From Paenibacillus radicis (ex Gao et al. 2016) (lineage in GTDB: Bacteria; Bacillota; Bacilli; Paenibacillales; Paenibacillaceae): a stretch of DNA of 64,000 bases. Location: the NCBI RefSeq assembly GCF_014641555.1, contig NZ_BMHY01000001.1:903678-967677 (forward strand). The letters run 5' to 3'. The translations under genes were made by a program, and so were the position numbers. Positions within the stretch are counted from its first letter, which is position 1. Every line of letters starts with the position of its first letter. Positions 59,663 to 64,000 of this stretch are shown here, piece by piece. The notes under the pieces are model-generated. The model did not search any database. It saw nothing but the letters and a program-made list of their open reading frames with translations, and had not been told where the DNA came from.

Positions 59663-60883
59663 TTGAAAAAAATAATAGGTTTGCTTGGTTTAGTATTCAT
59701 GATGATTCTATATAGCTGTGTTGACAATTCCCAAAACAAAGAAATACACGAATCTAAACAAACAATTATCCCGGGCACTACGATTTCAAATGAAACCATT
59801 TCGATTTATGACATTCACAATGCAAAAATCGGAGAAATTGAACGTTATGGAATCTTAGTGCTAACCGACGACAGCATTATTTACAATAGGATTCCGACGG
59901 GGTCTGTTGACTTGATAACTGAAATGGATTATTATCGGTACATTTTTGCAACAAAAGAAATTATAAAATTGGGCACAGTTGAAAATTTTTCATACGAAGC
60001 TAAGTATGACACAACAGTCATTGGCAACTCATTATACATGATGGTCACAACGGGTGAAATATCAGAAATTGAAAACAGAACGCTTCATCTTTATAAAGTG
60101 GACTTAATCAGTAACACGATGTCAGTTGTTTTTTCTGAAGAAGGCGGATTTCCCTACAATACCATGACAGCTGTAGGGGATAAATTGTTCATGATCAGAG
60201 TAAACCCTGCCGGCGGCTCTGAGTTAGAAGTATACAACACAGAAACGAATGAAAGAAAGATTGTAAAGAAATTTGAGTTTAATGACAAAGCAAATATAGG
60301 AGAAGCTATCCGACAGATCACTTCTGACGAAAAAACAGTTTCATTATTACGGTTGAAAATGGAATCTGGTGAAAAATCACGGTTGTACCTGGATGTATAC
60401 GACCATGATATGAATTTCCTGCGGTCTGTTGATGTGTCAACGATTCCATCTCATTCTACTGACTCGCCTGAAAACGAATTACGTCAAGGCGTATCCAATT
60501 TTGTCATTGCAAACGATTATATCTACTATGCGAATTTTAGCATTACAAGATTTTTGGGGGAAATTGAAAATGACTCCCTACGCTCTATTATGGATGTTAA
60601 TCCGGAGTTCGAAATGGCTTCAGAATCTGTGAAAAGCAAATATTCGGGTTTATTTTATCAATCGTTTAGCAAAGACAATGACTTATATCTACTAAATTAC
60701 ACAGATGGCAAGCTAAGAAAAACGACGTTTAATGCGGATGACGAAAGGTATTATATCGTCAACATTTCGAGAAATACAAATGACAATCTCTTAATTACAA
60801 TGAAATACAGTCACCCCGACACAGGAGAGGAACTTGAGCCCAAATTATACTATGTTAATTTGTCAGAGTTAGAATTTTCATAG
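59663..60883 (+). CDS. large lipoprotein of unknown function
   Basis: A 406-residue lipoprotein: TTG start at 59663 behind GGGAGGG, hydrophobic signal and lipobox LYSC near residue 19. The mature part is rich in beta-strand pattern with repeats of the type x-LYLxDVYDxDMxFLRSVDVS and FIxxN-DYIYYANFS, like a WD40- or Kelch-free beta-propeller (DUF5050 or YncE-like fold by pattern only). Probably a surface sensor or binding protein. No partner gene is adjacent. A terminator follows. Confidence 0.7.
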   Translation: MKKIIGLLGLVFMMILYSCVDNSQNKEIHESKQTIIPGTTISNETISIYDIHNAKIGEIERYGILVLTDDSIIYNRIPTGSVDLITEMDYYRYIFATKEIIKLGTVENFSYEAKYDTTVIGNSLYMMVTTGEISEIENRTLHLYKVDLISNTMSVVFSEEGGFPYNTMTAVGDKLFMIRVNPAGGSELEVYNTETNERKIVKKFEFNDKANIGEAIRQITSDEKTVSLLRLKMESGEKSRLYLDVYDHDMNFLRSVDVSTIPSHSTDSPENELRQGVSNFVIANDYIYYANFSITRFLGEIENDSLRSIMDVNPEFEMASESVKSKYSGLFYQSFSKDNDLYLLNYTDGKLRKTTFNADDERYYIVNISRNTNDNLLITMKYSHPDTGEELEPKLYYVNLSELEFS

Positions 60884-60916
60884 GGTTACTCCTTCATTAA
60901 TTCAATAACTAGCGTT

Positions 60917-60939
60917 AAGCCCCTGTTAAAGGGGCTTTT
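60917..60939 (+). terminator. intrinsic terminator between the lipoprotein and DUF3231 genes
   Basis: AAGCCCC / TGTTAAA loop / GGGGCTT (60917-60937), then T residues. It can serve both converging genes. Confidence 0.75.
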
Positions 60940-60953
60940 CCAATATGCTCGAC

Positions 60954-61472
60954 TTATACTTTAGCTGTCTCTGGCCGCTTAACTTGAAGCGGAGGAAAGA
61001 TGAGCCAGCCTTTATCTTTAAGCAGATCCAGTATTTTAACGCCTTGAGCGGCCTTGGCGAGATGATATTTAGCAAACAGTGCGCCAATATCTATTCTGAT
61101 CGATTGTCCCATAGCTTGGCTGCATGCAACGATACCCATGGATGTATCTGTGGCAATTTTTATAGCGATCTCAGGATCAGTAAATCTTGCACCGGCTGGA
61201 ATATCTTCAAGTTTAACTGATGGTCTTTCCGGCATAGTAGGAGCGGGAGTGATGCCATTGTTAATGAGCAAAGCATCAAGTTCTTTACTTTCTGACTTTG
61301 CTTGATCAATAAGGTTCTCGAGAATTTTTTTCAGATCCTTGTCGCCAGAGTGATTTAAATATGCTTGGTAGCACGATATAGCGCCTTTAGCTGCTGATGA
61401 GGCCATAAATACATTAGAAATTTCGCCATAATGCATGGGCTCATCTTTAGGATTGCCGCTTAAAATTCCCAT
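60954..61472 (-). CDS. DUF3231 family protein (ferritin-like, coat-F related)
   Basis: A 172-residue helical protein with the pattern PMHYGEISNVFMASSAAKGAISCYQAYLNH (about 12-41), KSESKELDALLINNGITPAP and a C-terminal second helix pair; it looks like half of the usual two-repeat DUF3231 protein, related to CotF-like spore proteins. The start at 61472 has AAAGGAGC behind a run of A residues; an earlier in-frame start at 61577 has none. Its leader occurs again at 59339-59403. Confidence 0.8.
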   Translation of the reverse strand: MGILSGNPKDEPMHYGEISNVFMASSAAKGAISCYQAYLNHSGDKDLKKILENLIDQAKSESKELDALLINNGITPAPTMPERPSVKLEDIPAGARFTDPEIAIKIATDTSMGIVACSQAMGQSIRIDIGALFAKYHLAKAAQGVKILDLLKDKGWLIFPPLQVKRPETAKV

Positions 61473-61481
61473 TTTTTTTAG

Positions 61482-61549
61482 CTCCTTTGTTAGATAGGTC
61501 TGTCTACACAAGATTATTGTGCTCAGGAAAATAAAAAAAATGTAAGACG
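61482..61549 (-). repeat. direct repeat copy B: leader of the DUF3231 gene
   Basis: Intact copy of the repeat at 59339-59403. On the minus strand it carries the gene's AAAGGAGC ribosome-binding site (61481-61488) and, presumably, its promoter. Confidence 0.8.
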
Positions 61550-61751
61550 GTTTTTCCATACTAATGGCGTACACCAAAGATACTCAAATGCCGTTGGAGA
61601 GTAAAGGGACTTATCCCTACTAGATCCCGTAGCATTCGATGTAAATAGAATAGTTCTGTAACCCAGCTAGCTTAAGTAAGAAGGATCGGTGGCTTGAAAC
61701 AACGTGAAACATCTATAGTATGGATTGGTTCAAGTAATTAACGGATTACTT

Positions 61752-62705
61752 TCACGACCATGAACGGCTGTCTGGCTGCAAACTCTCAGAAGCAGATTTC
61801 TGCACGGTTTTAATATCCTGAAGAGGAGGGAGACCAAACTGCCGCCGGTATTCCCGGTTAAATTGTGAAAGGCTTTCATAGCCCACCTCTAGTGCAGCAG
61901 TCGTGGCATCCATTGTGCCGCTTAACATCAAGCGCCGTGCTTCTTGAAGGCGAAGCTGCTTTTGATACTGCAGGGGACCCATAGATGTTATGATTTTAAA
62001 TTTATGCTGCAGTCCCGATACACTCATGTTCGTATAACTAGCTAGCTCATGAGCAGTAAAAGAACGTTTAAAGTTTTCTTTTATCCAGGCAATAGCTTTT
62101 CCGATACCGTCGGCTTGCTGGTCAAAGAGCACTTGTTGAAAAAACAAATGCCCGTAGTCGCCCGACAATAATCGGAAGATCATTTCTTGTTTGATTAGAG
62201 CGGATACAAAAGGTGCTTCTGCCGGCTTGCTAGTCAGTTTCAAAAGTCTAATTAACAATTCTAAAAAATCGGCATTGTATTTGCCAATGAACGCTCCGGT
62301 ACTCAATTTTTTATCCTTAGGTTTAACTTTAATTCCGGCCGAGAGCATGACGGAGGCGATCTCCTGCGTCGTAAAGTCGATGCGCAGACCGATAAAAGGC
62401 GACTCCTTCGTAGCTTGGACGACTTGTGAGGTTCCAGGCAGATCAATTATAGAAGCTAAGAAATCACCCGGGTGCGCATAAAATATGTTTTTTCCAAAAT
62501 GGAGCTTCTTCGTTCCTTGAAGAAAAAGACAAAAGGAGGGCATTAACAGGCAGGGAATCGGCGGCCTCTCATGACTGTGCCGGTCAATGATAAGATAGGG
62601 GATGATGGTTCTCGTACTTCCGTCTGCGGTGGTAATTCTCTCGGCCAGTTCAATGAGCTGGCCTAAATTGTTCTCAAGATTCGAGGGGCTTCCTTCGGTT
62701 GACAT
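61752..62705 (-). CDS. AraC-family transcriptional regulator
   Basis: A 317-residue regulator. The N-terminal part (about 35-200) is the AraC_N domain (PF06719 type; FCLFLQGTKKLHFGKNIFYAHPGDFLAS, read in two halves), the C-terminal part two helix-turn-helix units (about 205-300: RSFTAHELASYTNMSVSGLQ and TTAALEVGYESLSQFNREYR). AAAGGAGT precedes the start at 62705. The divergent NAD-dependent reductase gene 280 bases away is the likely target, a common pairing in Paenibacillaceae and other bacteria. Confidence 0.9.
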   Translation of the reverse strand: MSTEGSPSNLENNLGQLIELAERITTADGSTRTIIPYLIIDRHSHERPPIPCLLMPSFCLFLQGTKKLHFGKNIFYAHPGDFLASIIDLPGTSQVVQATKESPFIGLRIDFTTQEIASVMLSAGIKVKPKDKKLSTGAFIGKYNADFLELLIRLLKLTSKPAEAPFVSALIKQEMIFRLLSGDYGHLFFQQVLFDQQADGIGKAIAWIKENFKRSFTAHELASYTNMSVSGLQHKFKIITSMGPLQYQKQLRLQEARRLMLSGTMDATTAALEVGYESLSQFNREYRRQFGLPPLQDIKTVQKSASESLQPDSRSWS

Positions 62706-62987
62706 AGGGGCTGTACTCCTTTCTATGACATACGAATGCAAATGCTTCTTATCTAATTTGGCTCTACATTTACATTGATGCAGTATACGTCAAATTATAC
62801 GTTTTCCATATTTGAGCACAATTACAAATACGATAAAATGCAGTTTTAGGCAAATTTCATGCAGGATTGGGCTCATTTAGCTTTTCTTTTTAACAGATAA
62901 TTGGGTTAAGGACTTCTTGAAAGAATTAGTTACAACGGAAGTATAAATCGGCTGCAGATTGTAATGTAAACGAGAGGAGCATGTACG

Positions 62988-64000
62988 ATGTCAGAAAATA
63001 AGAACCCTTTAGTGCTTGTAACCGGAGGTTCAGGATTTATCGCTGTTCATATCATTTTGAAGCTGCTGCAGAAGGGATTTCATGTGCGGACAACACTTCG
63101 TACGATGAGCAGACAAGATGAAGTAAAAGCTATGTTAAAGTCAGGCGGCGTGACGAATTTTTCAGGCCTGTCATTTATTCAAACCGATTTATCATCAGAT
63201 AAGAACTGGGGGGAGGCTGTCAAAGGGGCAGAATATGTCATCCATGTGGCTTCACCAACGCCTAATAAAATTTATAAAAATGAGAATGAAATGATTCAGC
63301 CAGCTCGTGAAGGTGTTTTACGGGTGTTAAGTGCAGCACGTGATGCAGATGTCAAACGTGTTGTCCTCACTTCTGCATTCGGAGCAATTGGTGTGGGGCA
63401 TCATAATCATAAAGGACCCTTCACGGAGGAAGACTGGTCTAATATCAATGCCAAAATTCATCCTTATCAAAAATCAAAAACGATCGCTGAACAATCTGCT
63501 TGGGAATTTATCCGCAAAGAAGGTAATGGACTAGAGCTTGCTGCAGTAAATCCTGTTGGTGTGATGGGGCCTATTCTAGGAAATGACTATTCTCATTCTA
63601 ATGACAGTGTTCGCCGAATGTTGGAAGGCAAACTAAAGTATGTCCCCAAAATTTATTCTGATTATGTGGATGTCCGAGATGTTGCGGATTTGCATATTTT
63701 GGCCATGCTGCGTCCCGAAGCGAATGGAGAGCGTTTTATAGCTTCTAGCTCAGAAAATATTTCGATGTTAGAGGTCGCTAATATTTTGAAGAAACATTTA
63801 GGGGACGATGCTATAAACGTTCCTAAGGGAGAGCTTCCTAATATTTTGGTTCGTATGCTGGCGATTTTCAATCCGAAATTAAGAATGATTGCTTCACTAT
63901 TGGGACTAGATATGTCAACGAGTAACCAAAAGGCCAAACGGATATTAGGCTGGAGGCCTCGTTCAGCAGAAGAGTCAATTGCAGCAACAGGCAAGAGTAT
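62988..64000 (+). CDS. NAD-dependent epimerase/dehydratase family reductase (3' end outside the window)
   Basis: Extended short-chain dehydrogenase, of the aldehyde or dihydroflavonol-reductase-like class. At least 337 residues: VLVTGGSGFIAVHIILKLLQ (about 9-28, NAD loop), YVIHVASPTPN near 84-94, catalytic Ser in VLTSAFGAIG, YQKSK (Tyr-x3-Lys, near 162-166) and YVDVRDVADLHILAML near 226-241. AGAGGAGC precedes the ATG. The frame is open at base 64000, so the gene is truncated by the window. Confidence 0.9.
   Translation, partial: MSENKNPLVLVTGGSGFIAVHIILKLLQKGFHVRTTLRTMSRQDEVKAMLKSGGVTNFSGLSFIQTDLSSDKNWGEAVKGAEYVIHVASPTPNKIYKNENEMIQPAREGVLRVLSAARDADVKRVVLTSAFGAIGVGHHNHKGPFTEEDWSNINAKIHPYQKSKTIAEQSAWEFIRKEGNGLELAAVNPVGVMGPILGNDYSHSNDSVRRMLEGKLKYVPKIYSDYVDVRDVADLHILAMLRPEANGERFIASSSENISMLEVANILKKHLGDDAINVPKGELPNILVRMLAIFNPKLRMIASLLGLDMSTSNQKAKRILGWRPRSAEESIAATGKS

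Overview
The window is chromosomal DNA of a spore-forming Bacillota of the Paenibacillaceae type (Paenibacillus or a close relative; the genus is an inference). Sporulation and germination genes (spoIVA, spoVIF, ypeB) lie in almost the same order as the Bacillus subtilis ypbH-gudB-prsW-ypeB-ypfA-ypfB-cmk-ypfD-yphA-der-gpsA-yphE-yphF-spoIVA-hbs-mtrB-hepS-menG-hepT-ndk-cheR-aroB-aroH-trpEDCFBA-hisC-tyrA region. Ribosome-binding sites are strong and AGGAGG-like, and TTG or GTG starts are common.

Bases 1 to about 41.3 kb are syntenic core. In order they hold: a deacetylase lipoprotein and small proteins; mecA, gudB and prsW; a small zinc-ribbon gene and ypeB; a PilZ brake protein, cmk, plsC and the S1-like rpsA; der, plsY and gpsA; spoVIF; a small operon of yphE, two 2Fe-2S ferredoxins around a nucleotidyltransferase-like gene, and the yphF lipoprotein; spoIVA; a three-gene sugar-type ABC importer that looks inserted between spoIVA and hbs; hbs and mtrB (TRAP); the menaquinone and prenyl cluster hepS-menG-ubiA-ubiX-mqnA-hepT, which points to the futalosine route; ndk and cheR; and aroB, aroH, trpEDCFBA, hisC and tyrA. 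The trp operon has its own promoter and a leader with exactly eleven (G/T)AG triplets, a recognisable antiterminator and an intrinsic terminator, so mtrB and its main target are in the same window.

From about 41.3 kb the character changes to accessory DNA: longer gaps, mixed strands, regulator-effector pairs and decayed genes. It opens with a DUF4157 (eCIS-core-type) metallopeptidase-like protein framed by two 72-bp direct repeats. Each repeat folds into hairpins ending in a terminator, and the first sits directly behind a perfect sigma-A promoter. Then come a divergent FAD monooxygenase/MarR pair, a secreted protein, a frameshifted lipoprotein, a group of immunity-like genes (SUKH, ankyrin repeats), an alcohol dehydrogenase/LysR pair, an NTF2-like protein with a flavin-dependent oxidoreductase, an aldo/keto reductase, an MFS drug pump divergent from two tandem MerR regulators, a lipoprotein, a DUF3231 protein, and an AraC/NAD-dependent reductase pair cut by the window end.

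Most promising for follow-up: the repeat-DUF4157-repeat cassette and its small RNA; the hairpins that cover the Shine-Dalgarno sequences of two consecutive genes (ypeB and ypfA); the promoter-proximal terminator before cmk; the 39-bp tandem palindromes before mtrB; and the MarR gene that has a strong ribosome-binding site but no ordinary start codon. No tRNA, rRNA, CRISPR array or intact insertion sequence was seen.
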